Assembly (NCBI GenBank): GCA_028023455.1
Contig: JAQFVV010000286.1
Location: 126,001-190,000 of the forward strand
Length of the DNA: 64,000 bases
From: Epiperipatus broadwayi
Taxonomy: Eukaryota; Onychophora; Udeonychophora; Euonychophora; Peripatidae
Direction of reading: 5' to 3'
The position numbers were made by a program, and so were the translations under genes. Under the pieces are notes generated by a model. That model saw only the letters and a list, made by a program, of their open reading frames with translations. It did no database searches and was not told the DNA's origin. Shown in pieces: positions 13,401 through 27,865 of this stretch. Numbering within the stretch: the first letter of the stretch is position 1; each line of letters starts with the position of its first letter.

Positions 13401-16400
13401 TTGGTTTATTTAAATTCAAACTACACTGTAAATGAGTTGTAACTATTATAGTAAAGATTTAGAACAGAACTAGTCAAAAAATAGGTTCAACATCTTTCTT
13501 AGATATCAATATTATTACTGCTTTCTTTCAATCATGCATCTTTATCATTTGGAAATTTTCTTTGGCAACAATTTTTTTTATTTCTTCACCTGATTTTTTT
13601 AAATATTAATAATAATCTATTCTTTTCCAGAATTTTTTCTATCTTTGAACATTTAGCTGCATAACGTCTTGACAATGCAAAATATGCAGTAATTCTAATT
13701 GTTGTTTTGTTTTTTTGATTTTATAATACAATTCTTTATAAAACTTTACCATACATTTCTTGACATTCTATTTTTAACTTTTTATTGCTGAAAAAAACTT
13801 TTCTTCCAATAACAAGATGTTGTTTTATATCTTTGAATATTTTATTTTTTATTGTATATTTTGTTGAACAATTTCTCAATTGTATTTTCTTTTATTATTA
13901 TTAACTCTTTTTTATACAATTTTATAGACCTCCAGATATTCATTTTTTTAATAAATCATTTTTAGAAGGATTGATTCATATTCATCCTTTTTCTTCATTT
14001 ATCATCTTGCCTCAATTAAAAATGTATTGAATTGCTATTTTTTGTATTAGCTATCTTTCTTGTCTTAGAGTAACAGTTATAATTCTTATTAATCTAACTT
14101 TGAACCATCATCAGTCTGTTAATATTTTTAATCTATATTTATAATAATATATCATTCTTATTATTATGTTTTTTTAAATATTTGTTATCTCTTCAAAGTT
14201 TCCCGCTAACATACATCTTACTAATTAATGATGATTAATATCATTGTTGAATCTATAAATATATGACAATATTTTGTAATGCATAGTTTTTCTTAATCAA
14301 AACATTATCCAGTTCTTCTGTGTGTGTTTGTAGACAATTCCTTAACCATTTTTGTTCAGCATTTTTTTCATAGAAGGAATTTATAATATGCCATGAATAT
14401 CATATAGTAAATATATTGAAAGCATGCTAGGCAGTAATAAAGTTAAATATAAAAAAAAAAAATTTTGAAGTAATTGAATATAATTTTTTATTTCTATAAA
14501 TCCCATGCATCTATGCCCTTTTTCATTACAATTACCATCACTACCCTTATCCACAACACTGTCATTTTTCAATCATTTTCCAATTCTAGCACTAAAGTCT
14601 TCATGTCTATTTAAAAATAATTTTGCTCTGATCAAAAGCTCTTTGTATATTTATATAAAAATCACTAACTTCTTATCACAATGAAAATTGGGGGGAGGAG
14701 ACAAAAATCTAAATTATCTACATTGATAACTTCCTTTAAGTTAAAAAATAATAATCTTGTGACTCTATCTGATATACCAGAAACTTTCTCAAAGCTGTTC
14801 TACCACTTTAAATTTATAGTAAATCACAGCCCACTTGAATGTGTGCTTTTATAATAAAATGCAGGTCCACTTTTAAAATCATTTTTTCACTTTTTTTTTC
14901 TAAATTTACAAAGTCCAATGATATTCCCTTTAATATTATGTTGTTTTTCTTTTGTATTGTGTTATCATCCTTATTTGAATGTGATGCAGTTATGGGTTGC
15001 TAAATGAAAAATCATCATTGAATGGTAACTTGAAACTGCAATCAAGAAATTCTTAGTCTTCTTCATCTTTAACTTCTAACTGCTGTCTTAGTTCACAACT
15101 TTACAACTTCCTAGGAATATAAGTTATAATTTAGTTTTGTCTATCATGATTTTAATATATAATAATAAAAAAATGTTATTCACTCATATGTTCACTTTGA
15201 TGAAAAACTTAAGTAAAAACAATCAGCAACTAAAAAGGAATGGTCGTAATGTTTATTGACGTTAAACTCAGAAGCACAAAGCCAATAAACTTACCATGCT
15301 GTATAAATCATATAATAATAGCTGCATCCACAAAAATGCATGCAGTAAACATTTAGAATTTGCTTAGCACAGTTTTTTAAAGATCTCAACGAAAAATCAA
15401 ACTCTTTTTTTTTTTATTAATAGCAATTTTTACATATAATAAACGACTGTTAATAAACACATTCTGCTTATTTGTTTACTAACAGTCGTTAGTTCAAAAA
15501 TGAAATAAATAATTAATAGCTGAATTACCTGTATATATAGTTAATGTTAGAATTTCTTTGTAACACTTTGTATTCTTATAAATAAGCATATTAATTTTTT
15601 AATTCTAATGATACGACTTTTTTAATTGTCAGAAAAGAAAAATTAAAAACAAAATTTAATATTTATATCCAATAATTTTTTTATCAAAACTTGATATTTT
15701 ATTTATTTTTGTTTATATATATATATATAAATAAAATTGTAAAATGAAAATATAAATTATTTATTGAAAAGTTTTCTTCAGCATTTAAAATTTTATTAAA
15801 TATAAAAGATTTTATTGCTGACAAACTTGATCCACACTCGTTGTTGTTTTACTAGTTTTCTACTGAGTCAGTAACGTTGAAAGACTTTGTTAAGTTCATG
15901 GCGAGATTTTAATGGAAATAAAACCCCATGAATCGCTGGCCTAAGGTGTATTTTATCTGAAGTAATGTGTTTGCTAATTTTAGCTTAGACAAAATTTTGC
16001 TGATATAAACTGTCTTTTAAAAGATTTAGAAATAGAATCAATGTCAATAAAACTGAAGCTTTTCAATATCCCTCTGTAAAAGGTATATTTTATTAAACAA
16101 AATAGTTCTTATAGATTCTTTTAAATTTCACTCTTTTCTCTCATTTTCTTCGTTATATATGTAAACGTAAACTCAATCAATAACTCGTTCTATTTCACTG
16201 ATTCTTTTGTTTTCTTTCGTTTGACAATAATAGCAAGATATCTTTCGAGAATGGATAAATTGAAGCTCAATATGTCATTTTGGCGCTTAAACGTCAAACA
16301 ATTCTTTAACAATCATTAAATTTGTTATTGATTGTTTTGAAATTTAATAAATTTCTTATTATTTTGGGTAACCGGTAATGTCATTTTGTATAATTCCCGA

Positions 16401-18727
16401 TTATTTATATAATTAATTTTCTCCAATTGATTGGTCTTTTACATACCAAAAAATCTTGTAAAAACATTCCACTTATATATAATATAGTGAATATTTCTAT
16501 TTTTCATCAGTGCATTTTTATCGCAGATTTATCATATTGAAAGCATCCATCAGTATAAAACATTATGCCACATTCTCATTGTAGATGCATTTTGAAACTA
16601 CTTCACTTTTGAATGAGTCATAAACAAATGGAATAACTCAACATCATATATAAATTAACTTTATTTATATATTTTTTTAACTTCTATTCCATCACACATT
16701 ACTAAAACCTACAAGCAAAAACATCTAAAAAATTATTTCCAAGATGTAAATTTATTGTTGAACTAGCTATTCATTAGTTGGTCCATATCACAATCTTTTA
16801 CATATATCTTTATTATTTGTTCAATATTTAATGATAAAAAATTCCTACAGTTTCATTTATAAATGCCAAATTTTTGCATTCACAACTTCAACACCAACCA
16901 ATTTATATAATTCATTAATAGTATTATTTCTGATCATTTATTAAACTAGTGATTATTCCTAGTGTATATATATTAAATCTCAGTTAAAATTGCTGTGTTT
17001 ATCAATCTTTTCTCTGTTAATATTTCAAATTTTAAAAAAATTTAAGAATCTGATTGATAACCTTTCAGTTTTTTTAATGATGTTAGTAATATTTGTTTGC
17101 TTTAATTTTCATATATATATTTTAATTTTTAATTATTTTTATTATTCTAACATCTTTCTCTTTCAATGTATTATCTAAAGACTCTGCATTATTCATTTAT
17201 TAAGCATAAAAGCCTCAAATGCATAAATAAATACTGATAAAGCCCTTTTAAAAAAAAAAAAAAAAATTTTTAGTTACATATTTATATTTTCTTCTGATAT
17301 TAATTTCTTTTTATTTCATTCAAGAGCAATTCTATAATTAATTTCATCTATTATGTTTTTATCCTATAAACATGATTAAAAAAAGTTTTGTTTTGTTTTG
17401 TTTTTTTACAATTATAAATGAATAATTATCTTCTAGTAATAAAAGAAACATATTGTGAACAACAATGTATATTCCTGCAAATTATTGATAAAATAATTTA
17501 TAGAACTCCTAACCTTACAAGAAAAATGTTTGATTTTATATTAAAGGTACAATCACAATCATTGTAAAAATTCATTCTTGATGAGAATACCTATGTTGCT
17601 AATTATTATCATACCGAGATATATTCAGTTGAAACTTCATAATTGTGAAATGTTGTATATAATTGAATTTATTTATAGTTGTTAATATCTTTTAATTTAT
17701 TACTACTAATTTTTATTTTATTTATTTTTGAATATTCATTGATCATTGCTGTATATTTTTCTTTGTATTAATTTAATTTAGTTTAGTTAATTTTTGACAG
17801 GAAATCAATAATTTTTCAGCCTAAGTAATTATTGATAGTTTATGACTTTGAACACTGAAACATCAAATGTCCTTTTCCAGTGCATGCAGGGTATTATAAA
17901 GTGAATGTATGAAGGTGGTGAAATATTTATATTTAAAGGTAGAATAGCTAATTCAATTTTTGTTTCTCTTATCTTTGCATGGCTTTTGTTTAATGACATA
18001 TTCAGATTATAAGTACAACTTAGCTTGACTGTGTTTGCATTTTAGTTTAATATTCTGAAAAACCTTCTGATATATACTAAAATACATTAAAATAATTTAT
18101 ATTTTTTCTCTTACTTATAAATTCCTGTTAGTGAAATGATGTTTTATTTTTAAATATTTTTAACATAGATATTTTGTTTTTCAAACTCACTAATTAATTC
18201 ATTTGATAATCTGCTTTATCTAATAATATAAAATTGCTCAAGTATTCTTTTATTTTAATTAAACTGAGAAGTTTTATAAAAAATATACTTATAAAATAAT
18301 AGAAAAGGTTGACTTTTTAGATTTATAATTACATAATTGCATGATTTAATAAAAAGATACACTTAATATAAAGTTTAAATATAAGCAAATATAATTTATT
18401 TCTGACCTTGCCAAAACTCCACCAATAATCTCTATTAACTATTTTATTTTCTTTTTAAAATCCATATTATAAATCATTTTAAAACTTTCAAAACAGAAGT
18501 AAATTCTTGAACTTAGGTTTCCATACCTTACAATATCATTTTCATGGCTTTAATAATTTTAATTTTAATCTCACACATCATATTATTTATTTATTTAATT
18601 TCATTATATGAATGTCATTTGAGCTTTGATTTTTTATATTTGTATTTTTTATATAATTTTTTATCATATTATTCCGTTTTATGCAAATGTATATACATTT
18701 ACGTATTCATATACATAAATGATAATT
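10481..18727. other. long AT-rich stretch, nothing coding recognised
   Basis: About 8 kb without a supportable gene; the few open frames over 60 codons are AT-driven. A 17-base inverted repeat (AACGACTGTTAATAAAC and its near complement) spans 15442-15490 and could form a hairpin. The patch at about 15830-15960 is less AT-rich but shows no coding pattern. An A/T homopolymer run lies near 17250-17272. Confidence 0.5.
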
Positions 18728-19485
18728 TTTGGGGGTTCATTTCTACTTAATTTTTAATTATAAATATACTAATGTTTCAACTTAATCATATCAGCCATCA
18801 ACTGGTTGTGAATAGAATACTATAAAAATGTTTATAGAGATGCTGTAAACATTAGTTTATAACAATATTGGAATACCATGAATTAAAAAAAAACAGGCAT
18901 ATAAAATTTAAAAATAACATAATAAAAGGGAGAAAATATTGGGATTAATGTGTTTTTTTTTATTTTTCCAAATAGAAGAAGGATTGTACATATTATCACA
19001 TTTGTTGATACAATTTGCTTTTTAAATATCTCCACTGCTTTCTGTGATCTTACATTGGCAGGGAGTTACACAATTGGATTGATATTAGACAAATCAATAT
19101 TGTGGCCTGTATCCATAAGATAGAGAATGTTAATAATTTATGAGTATTGCCATGAATACAGGTCACAATAGTGATTTCTCTAACACTATTTCCCAACCAA
19201 ATGTAAAACTCTCCCTTATGTAAGATCAAAGAAGCAATTGAAATATTTAAAAGACCATGTGCAAATTATCTTCTATTTGAAAGCATATTAATTTTGTTAT
19301 TTTATTTTCAAATTTTATACATTGTTTTTTTCTATTGGTGGACCTTTAATATTGTTACAAATTAAAGTTTTCAGCATCTCTACAATTATTTTTATAGTAT
19401 ACCATTTATCACCAAGATGATGGCTGATGTGATTCAGCTGAAATGTTTGTGTATTTATAATAAACATTATACATGGATGAACCTA
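18728..19485. repeat. ~0.75-kb fold-back (long inverted repeat)
   Basis: The left arm (about 18728-19116) reads as the diverged reverse complement of the right arm (about 19152-19485) around a loop of about 36 bases. Matching words include TTGATGGCTGATATGATT with GATGATGGCTGATGTGATT, TTTTTATAGTAT, CAGCATCTCTA and GTAAGATC. The arms differ by about 55 bases in length. It resembles a MITE or fold-back element. The outer end carries CTGATG and TGAAA words that recall a hammerhead but do not make one. I could not find a target-site duplication. Confidence 0.72.
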
Positions 19486-22400
19486 ACAAATTTATCAGTT
19501 ATATCTGAAACCCATAAAAACATGTCTCAACATATACATATATCATTAAAAAATCAGTCAAAACATAGACAATCCCAAAATCAATAACAATCAACAATTT
19601 TAAACTGTTGTCAAGGCAACCTTTTTTAACAATAAACATATATGTATAATTTTATATTAATCCATTTTTCTCTTAAATGGAGTAAATTCCACATTGAGAT
19701 AGGAAAAAAGATGAAAATATTGAAAATAATAAATAAATGGGGGAGGAAGACTTGTAATAAAACATCATATATTTTTATCATATTTTCAGCTTTTATACAA
19801 TATGGATTACACTAGCTATCAATAAACACATTGTTTGTATAGTTGCAATGCTCTGTTCTTTTTTAGACTTCTTACAATAATGAAATAATGCCAGATATAG
19901 TGTTTTTTTATTTGACACATATGTATATTTTAAGAAAATGTTCCGTTTACGCAGAATGCTTTATCTAAAATTTTATTCCTGTTTATACTATAAAACTTTT
20001 AACCAGATGAGGACCCCTGTGAGAATGTTTGGATCATGAATAGGGAACTCATATATGTATTCTTTGTCATCCCACAATTGAGTTTCTATTAAATCTGTCT
20101 AGCAATTTATCTCCATGCAATTTTATTGCATACATTTCACTAATAAGAGTTGATATATTAACACAATATTTATAACTTAATAGCAATAAATGAATAAAAT
20201 GTTTACCTCTTAAAATACATAAAACACCTTTATTTAGATACTTCATGTGCCTTAATTCACTTTTTTCTCAAGCCCAGATGCACACACAGTGTTACTGATT
20301 CAGTCAAATTGTCCATCAGAGCAAAAACTCTTAACTCCAGTTCAAATGATCAAGCAACATTTTGATTAGATAAATATTTATTCAATTTTCATAATCAATT
20401 ATGATGATAAAGAATTTGAGAACACTACAATATAAGCAAAACATATTTCAGATCTTTAATGATATTTGGAGTTTTAAATAATGGAATAGATTCTAATTAA
20501 ATGCTGGGAATCTATTATAAAAACAATGTTTTCTATTTTATTTATAAATTTTGTAGGGATTTTACAATTATTTATTATACAGGCATTAAATGATTTATAA
20601 TATTATCATGTTTTGTATATACTGATATTATGAGTAAACACTCATTTTTCCATATCTTACTGTTGCAGACACTAACATAAATTCTGCATAAAGATAAAAG
20701 GAATATGAAGAATTTTAAAATAAAACTAAATTGGGCTAAAATAAGATTATTTACTGCATCAGTTACCAAAACTGCTTATTTACCTGTAATTAATGTATAT
20801 TTTTATTCTTGGAAAGTATTTACTGTTATCACTCGTCTGGCCTAAATATTTCTAAAAATGTTTAATAAATTTCTTCCTAGGTTTACAATAACCATAGTCA
20901 TAAGGATTGTTTGAAAATTTCTCTCTTCCTATCAACTATCTTAAACCATTGGTAAACAAATTATGATGCATTGATATCATACGCTGATCATAGAGATCTA
21001 GAAATAACATTATCAAATACTCTTTATTCTGACAATTTTTTTATTTTTTGAATACTTTAAATAATTAGATCATTCCTTCTTCTTTCATACTATTGAGCCA
21101 AATCAGGTTTAAACAGAAGTTTATTCTATTGATAACTTGATAATTTTCTCACTTTGAAACTTCATAATATATAAAATATTTTAATTAAACTTTTTCACAA
21201 GAATACTTATTAATGCAATCAAAAATGTCAGAGATTTTGTCAGGAATTTTGAAGCCTTTGAGGCATTACAATAGTGCTGCTATCATTTCGGTTTGCCAAT
21301 TTTAATTTTATGGTAGAAATTAGAACTACAATGATTAGTTGAAAAAACCTGAAGATGTCAGTATTGTACAGACGTCATACAAATACTAAATAAATTTCAT
21401 AATACAATGAAACTGACCGAATCATTGATTTGGAGACTATTTGGTACTAGGCTTCTCAGCATTTTTTTTATTTTCTTAATATTTTGGAAAGAAAAATTCT
21501 AATTTTCAATAATTTATTTACATATTTAAACTTACTTATCCAACATATTTAAAATATATGTATTTCAAACCAAAATAGTATATAATTAGATTTTATTTGA
21601 AAATGTTCATTTTTAAAAAGACAAGGCATAAAAACATACTTATGATAAATCAGAAGCTGTTTTTACTGGCTAACAAGAATTGCTTGATGAAATTTTTTGT
21701 TAAATTTTAATAATAATACATTTCATTTTGAGTTTTAAGTTATATTTTTATTCTTTTGCAATGTCTCAACTAAAACTTATTTCCATGAAATATTTAAATG
21801 AAATTTAATAAAAAATATTTCTATCAAAAATTGTTATGAATAAGTAATATTTGATGATGTTTGTTTGACACACTTTCCTTTATAATATAAAGGTGATTTG
21901 AAATGTTCATTTTGTTTTTGCTTTAATCTTTTTATAATAGGCATCAGTTCAAATTCGGGTATTTGATTTTTTTTTAGCTGAATGCATTGCAGAATATTAA
22001 TTGGTCATTATATATATATATATAATTTCTATTCTATACATTTTTTTAAATAACTATAACACTTTTTTTAAAAAATAAAAATTATTTAGTTACAATTTTT
22101 CTTACTTTTTTTTATTTTTTCCATCATTATCAGTCTGTCTTAAAACTTCATATGTATATAGGTATACATCGTTTCTCCTCATACAGATGGCCATCTCTGG
22201 AATCTTCAGACATCAAAACAAAATATATGGAAAGACAGTCTCATAATTATCAAAAATAATTAATATCATAATTTATTTTAATTTATTATAAATTATTTTC
22301 ATTTAATCTTTTATTTTAGTCATATAGGCCAAATCAAATATATGCCTTTAAATATTGTTTTTTTACTGTGGAATTTTAATTAAAGACACAAAGAGTCATA

Positions 22401-22630
22401 AAAATATAATTCTACAATTCCACATTCACATACATAAATACTTTTATTACCTGTGATATGTTTTATGTATAATTGCAGTTTGTTGTTTAGAGATAAAATG
22501 CTGAAAATAGCCTACTAGATTTAATTTGTTACTTATATAACTTTTATTAATTTATGGTTTTATTACTATTTAGAAGTCAATATTACAGAGACTTAAAGAG
22601 TCAAACCTTAAAGCATTAGCTTATATATAT
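19486..22630. other. AT-rich DNA left of the LTR element
   Basis: No gene, RNA or delimitable repeat found. The last bases before the LTR are a short TA run. Half of the LTR element's target-site duplication should lie here, but its other half would fall in the assembly gap. Confidence 0.55.
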
Positions 22631-25600
22631 TGTACCCTCACTTCTCGATATATGATATAATTTTAAATATGACTAGCTCAATTAAATCATTATGCTCGGC
22701 TAAAATATATAACTATCTTTAATATACTTTATAATACTATATCTTATTAAAATTTATTATATCTTATCAAAAATAAATATAGTTCAGTATTATGTACTAA
22801 TTAAATAAGTATTTACTAAAATCATGAGACTGTGAAGTGAAGTTACAATTGGTAATTGAATTTACATTGAATCAATGTCTTTCCAAGACACTGTCTCAAT
22901 GGCATAAGAATACTATTACTTCTTTATTATCTCATTACTAACTCTACAGCACTCTTATGACTTTTATAAATGAACTATCTTTAATAATAATAGATAATTA
23001 AATCTCAATCTTTTGTTAAGGAAATATAATTAAACAATCTCAGGTTCTTCTAATTATCTTAAAGTAATAATAATTCGTGTAGATAGGAATGATAAGGGAT
23101 TTAATATCAAACCTAAATACACCTAACTTATTCTAATAACAATAACTAACAATAATAATCTTTAGTGTATAGCTTAATCTTATCTATTGGATTATACTTT
23201 TAATCATTAAGAAAATAAGTAAATCATATACATGTCTTTCATTTCCATATAGTATCTTAATTTTAAAATAGACCAAAATCTTACAATTTAACAATCTGTG
23301 GCAATAAATAATATTATACTCTTATATTGTGCATTATAATTACTTTGTGACCATTGTAATATTATATGTTAATGTCAATCAATTTCTATAAATTATATTA
23401 AGAAAATATTGTGTTTCTTTCTCAAATAATAAAATAATAAATTCATATTGTGCAAATATTATGTACATTCAAATTATCTGTTGTCAAATGCTGTGGTGTA
23501 AAATAATGAATTCGACACATTTTAAAACAACTTAACAAATTTATTTACATTAACTTTAACAAATAACTTATTTACACTATTTACATTACAAATGGAACTA
23601 AAGAAAATAAACAAAAATAAGGAAAATAATAATACAAGATTTTTACACTGTTACTATTTCCATAATCATAAATAGATAATTTATACATTTTTTAAATGTT
23701 CTATCAATAACATTTAATTAAGTTTATGACTTTAATTTTAATAAACATCATTTGTTATCAATTAATACAAGAAAAGGTTTTATGTGAAATATCATTCATG
23801 TAGCATATATGTAAATAGACATACTTTAATAATTTAAATGCTATTTCACTTAAGTCTTACTGTTATTTATATTATAATGTACTAGGATGTATTACATTTA
23901 CTATCAGTATTACTCAAATATTAATTACTGCATAAACTGATATAACTTTGTAACATAATAACAATTATTATATTATAACCATTTATTTCATTCCGATATA
24001 ATGTCATACTACATGTCTTATCAAAATATGCAATACGTATATGTTCTTTTATAATAATATTTAAAATTATCCAACAATTTCAAATTTTATAAAGTATTAT
24101 ATCAAATAAAATTCTATGATTCTTTTCTATTTAAAACTATTACTCTTCTTTACTTGTTATTCTTATTCCTTCCTAAAAACTTCTATCTACAAAAGTCATT
24201 TTAACCTTATTTAACTTCAGAAAAATAGATGACCAATTTTAAAAAAAAATAATAATATTTATCCAAAAATCTCTTATACCTCATCATCTATATACGATAA
24301 GCCTTCAATCAAAATATAAATTTCTATGTAAAATTAACTTAACTTATCCAATAAATAAGATAAAATATAGTTTTTATATACCTCTTACTAACTTGAAAAG
24401 AAAATAAATAACTTACAATAATATAATAAATCTAATTCCTAATATTGTAACAGAAACATTAAATTTATTCACGAAAGAATCATATAATTATTTCTAGGTT
24501 CTCATATTACGTTGTACTAAATTTACATCATCAATTTAAATTATGCATATTAAAATAAAACTGTTATTACTAATATTGTGTGTGTATATTCTTTAAATAT
24601 TTATACATCCATTCAACAATCAAATAACATTTGGTTGATCTAAAGAAAACATAGTAAATACATCAAATTATTATTATCACATAATTTTTACCATAAATGA
24701 TACTTTAATGTACAGTCCGTCACACGATGTCTTCCAGGATTTCAGTTTTACAAGATAATTTCACATTTACACTCAACAATTATTCTTTAAAATATTACGT
24801 GTTGTATAATTATAAAATAAACTTTATGCAATGAAATGTTATATTAATATTTAGTTATTATTTTAAAAAAAAAATGTAAATGTACCTTTCCTATCTTTAA
24901 TAAATCAATAATTAATTAAATATTTATGTTAGTTAATAAATAAAAAAACATATTACATAAAATCCAACGGTGTCTTCTTTTCACCCATAATAGTTCTTTT
25001 TCCTAGGCACAAATTTCCAACAAACATTACTTCCTTTTCCGGTACATCACGTGTTTTTTAAAAGTTTTTTATGGAATAAATGAAAACGTTTTTTTTAAAA
25101 AAATAAAATAAAAGTCAAAGTTAGTTCCACCATAAAATAAAATAATAATTAAAATAGTTTCTGGAATCCATATTCATTTCTTTAAGAAAAAATTATTTAA
25201 AAGTTATTATTTTTAGAATTAGTCAATAGTTTATAAATTCTTATTCAATTATTTTAAATTAACTTGGATATCCACGTATATTTGATTTGCGCGTTCCTTA
25301 ACGAATATTTAGGTAAGATTAATTTTAGATTCTTCTGTACGACCAGCGTTCAGACTTTACTAATATAATAATTTTATTTATAGGTATTTCTTTACCTATT
25401 AAATTTCCAATTTATTTGCCTTTTAAAACTGGCAGAATTTAGTCTTTTAAAACATAAAGACTTAACAAGGCAAGTATTTATATAATTACTGTTAATTATC
25501 ATATCTTTATCAAGATATATACTTAAATTTATAATTTACAGATACTTTCTTCACAAAGAAGTATTTCTCATTCTTTTAAAATATCTGTTTTATAAAAATT

Positions 25601-26941
25601 CATTACAATTAGCTTTTAAACTTATACAAGGTCCAACGTATTACTTTTATGCATCTAATAACTCTCCTAGTTAATCCAGCGTTTGTTAAAGTTTTAGTAT
25701 AAAGTCTCCAATACATTTTATCCTTATTCAAAGTTTTCATGACTATTTGATAGTAAATTGAGCTTCAATAGAAATGATCAATAGGAAATTATAATAAATT
25801 AGCACTGCATATTTATCGATAAACTTTTATAAATTATTTTTAAAAATTACTCTCTTATAATTTTAAACGATTTTGAGAGTGTCTATAATTACTTAGCTAT
25901 TTTTAATAGCACACTTTACTTTAAGAATTTCAATCACAATCCCCCTCCGAACAATTGAACCTTGGTTTTATACCCCAAGAAACGCCCCACTTGATTGGTG
26001 AATTAAACAATCAACTTGCTTACTCATTTACATATTTTACCAACAAGATAGAATTAAAAATAAATAATGACTTATTTAATATTTATTATTTATCACATTA
26101 TTAAATTCTTAAATTAATCTTTATCATTTATTTAAATCCATTAAACATTTTTAAAATATTCTTTCTTACTTTATTTCACTTTTAACTTTTATAAGATTAT
26201 TTTTATAAACAAATTAAGTCTATTTTTATTCGTTATGTTTTTAAGCAGTATTTTAAAAATCAGATTTAATATTTCACTTTAATTATTTTATTTTTATCTC
26301 GTGATAGCCAATATAATACTTATAAATTTTATAACAAGATTTTAAAATAGTTTTGCAACTTTACTAAAAAAACTCCCAAGCATGTGTGTATGTGTCTAAT
26401 TAACATCTGTTTTTTTTTACAACAAAGCTACAAACACTTGTAATAATCTAAAAATAAACTAACAATTCATTTTTTTAAAAATAAATATTTTTAAAATAAA
26501 TAATATATTATAACAGTTTTTAAAATAATAATTCGATATTATTAAAATTAAATATTAATCTTCTATTATGTATTACTAATAATTAAAATATTTATATTCA
26601 TTTATTAAATATTAATCTTTATCAACAATAAATATATGCATTTAATTTTAACTTGTCTTTTTAAAACTTTTAGCTTTAAACATTTATTTATTAAATTTAT
26701 TAATGCAGTATTGATTATGGCCAGTTTTCCCAACCATATACTATTATCATCCCTATTGAAACGTTTCTCTCAAATATCAGCACAATTTTCACATATCAAA
26801 TATTCATAGATTACTTTAATTACACTTTTAAAAAGATTGTTATAAATAAAATTAACATCATATAGCTAAATATATCTTAAATTTAAAATTTTTTAAATAG
26901 ATGGATACAACAATTTATGGAGACCCATACAAAAGGGCACA
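22631..26941 (-). repeat. 3' LTR, 4311 bp
   Basis: In element orientation it starts TGTGCCCTTTTG at 26941 and ends GGGTACA at 22631, directly after the polypurine tract. No open frame above 60 codons lies in it. A TATA box at 25972-25966 puts about 0.97 kb in U3 and about 3.3 kb in R plus U5. Confidence 0.93.
25966..25972 (-). promoter_or_regulatory. TATA box of the 3' LTR
   Basis: Minus-strand GGGGTATAAAACC stands out from its surroundings and is kept in both LTRs. Start of transcription would be about 25-30 bases further along the minus strand, near 25940, in the run TCGGAGGGGG. Confidence 0.55.
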
Positions 26942-26955
26942 TATCCTCCTCCTTC
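26942..26955 (-). promoter_or_regulatory. polypurine tract
   Basis: Minus-strand GAAGGAGGAGGATA directly abuts the TG that begins the 3' LTR. This is the expected primer for plus-strand DNA synthesis and it fixes the LTR edge at 26941/26942. Confidence 0.85.
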
Positions 26956-27670
26956 GGATAAAAATTTTAAATTAACCATCTACCTTCATCTTCTTTAATC
27001 TACAATTAACATCTTCATTTTTCATATCATTAAATATCATAATAAATCACTTTAACATGAAATTTTATAAAGCATTGGAACATCACATTAAAATCTCAAC
27101 CAAAAAAAAAAAAAAAACATTTTAAATAAAATCATCATAACTCTCTTTTACTTTATAAAATTAAGTCTCACTTTTCCTTTATTTATATCTTTAATTAGGT
27201 CATTTTTTATTTCCCTAATCTTACTATGAAATATCATATGTTTAAATTCCTTTAAATAACTCCTTTTACACAAACTAAACTATAAATACATATTTCTATA
27301 GTTAACACTATCTTTTAAATCACATTTTTGTATTTTACTTCCAAACTTGTTGCTAGTTTCATTAGCAGTTTTTAATGAATCATTATCAAATAAATTTACC
27401 CACTTTTCATCTAAAGAGATTAACTTTATCCCTGAAGATTTATTAATTTTATGATCACTACTACAATATTTATGAAAATTCTTAAATTCATCCATAACTC
27501 TTTTCATAAATTGATCTTTTATAAGATCTCTTCACTCTTATCATATTATTCATTTCTCCCTAAATTAACATTTACTGACTTGATAATAAATTATTTCATT
27601 ATATAAAAATATAATATCTGAACACCACACTAAAATCCTTACCCACACTACATCCTTTAAAAATTGTAAT
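26956..27670 (-). other. 3' untranslated part of the LTR element with a 75-codon ORF
   Basis: Between the integrase remnant and the polypurine tract there is about 0.7 kb of AT-rich sequence. A frame at 27507-27280 encodes 75 residues from a methionine and could extend 8 codons upstream. It is hydrophilic with no membrane segment and I do not recognise it. It could be a scrap of a third ORF or chance. Confidence 0.5.
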
Positions 27671-27865
27671 TCACACTTCAGAAGGATATGGAATTAAACT
27701 TCTTGCATTATAAGTTCCTTTCTCACCATCTGGTGTGGTTAACATAAATGCATTTTCACCTACTTTGCAAGATATTCTATATGGACCCTCATATAGACTA
27801 AGAAATTTTTTGAACTGATTTCTTTGAAGGTTGCTAACATGGAAATACCTTTTCAGTTTAATTTC
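27671..27865 (-). pseudogene. integrase C-terminal remnant (GPY/F module)
   Basis: Translated on the minus strand from 27865 to the stop at 27673-27671, this frame gives about 64 residues. They contain FLSLYEGPYRI, then VGENAFMLTTPDG, then YNARSLIPY. This is the GPY/F module that ends Ty3/gypsy integrases. It normally follows the DDE core and helps bind DNA. Neither the core nor the upstream zinc-binding domain is present. The frame is -1 relative to gag and overlaps its last codons (27865-27853), with gag's own stop inside. The simplest reading is an internal deletion that removed pol from near the gag end to the last 60 codons of integrase. The sequence does not show whether a frameshift still fuses it to Gag. 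Confidence 0.82.

Noticed and set aside
19405-19450. Hammerhead at the end of the fold-back (CTGATG...TGAAA)
   Set aside because: Box I has an extra base and stem II does not form in either arm.
21340-21385. Hammerhead-like CTGAAGATGTC...GACGTC
   Set aside because: No GAAA box II and no stem I; only the box-I word fits.
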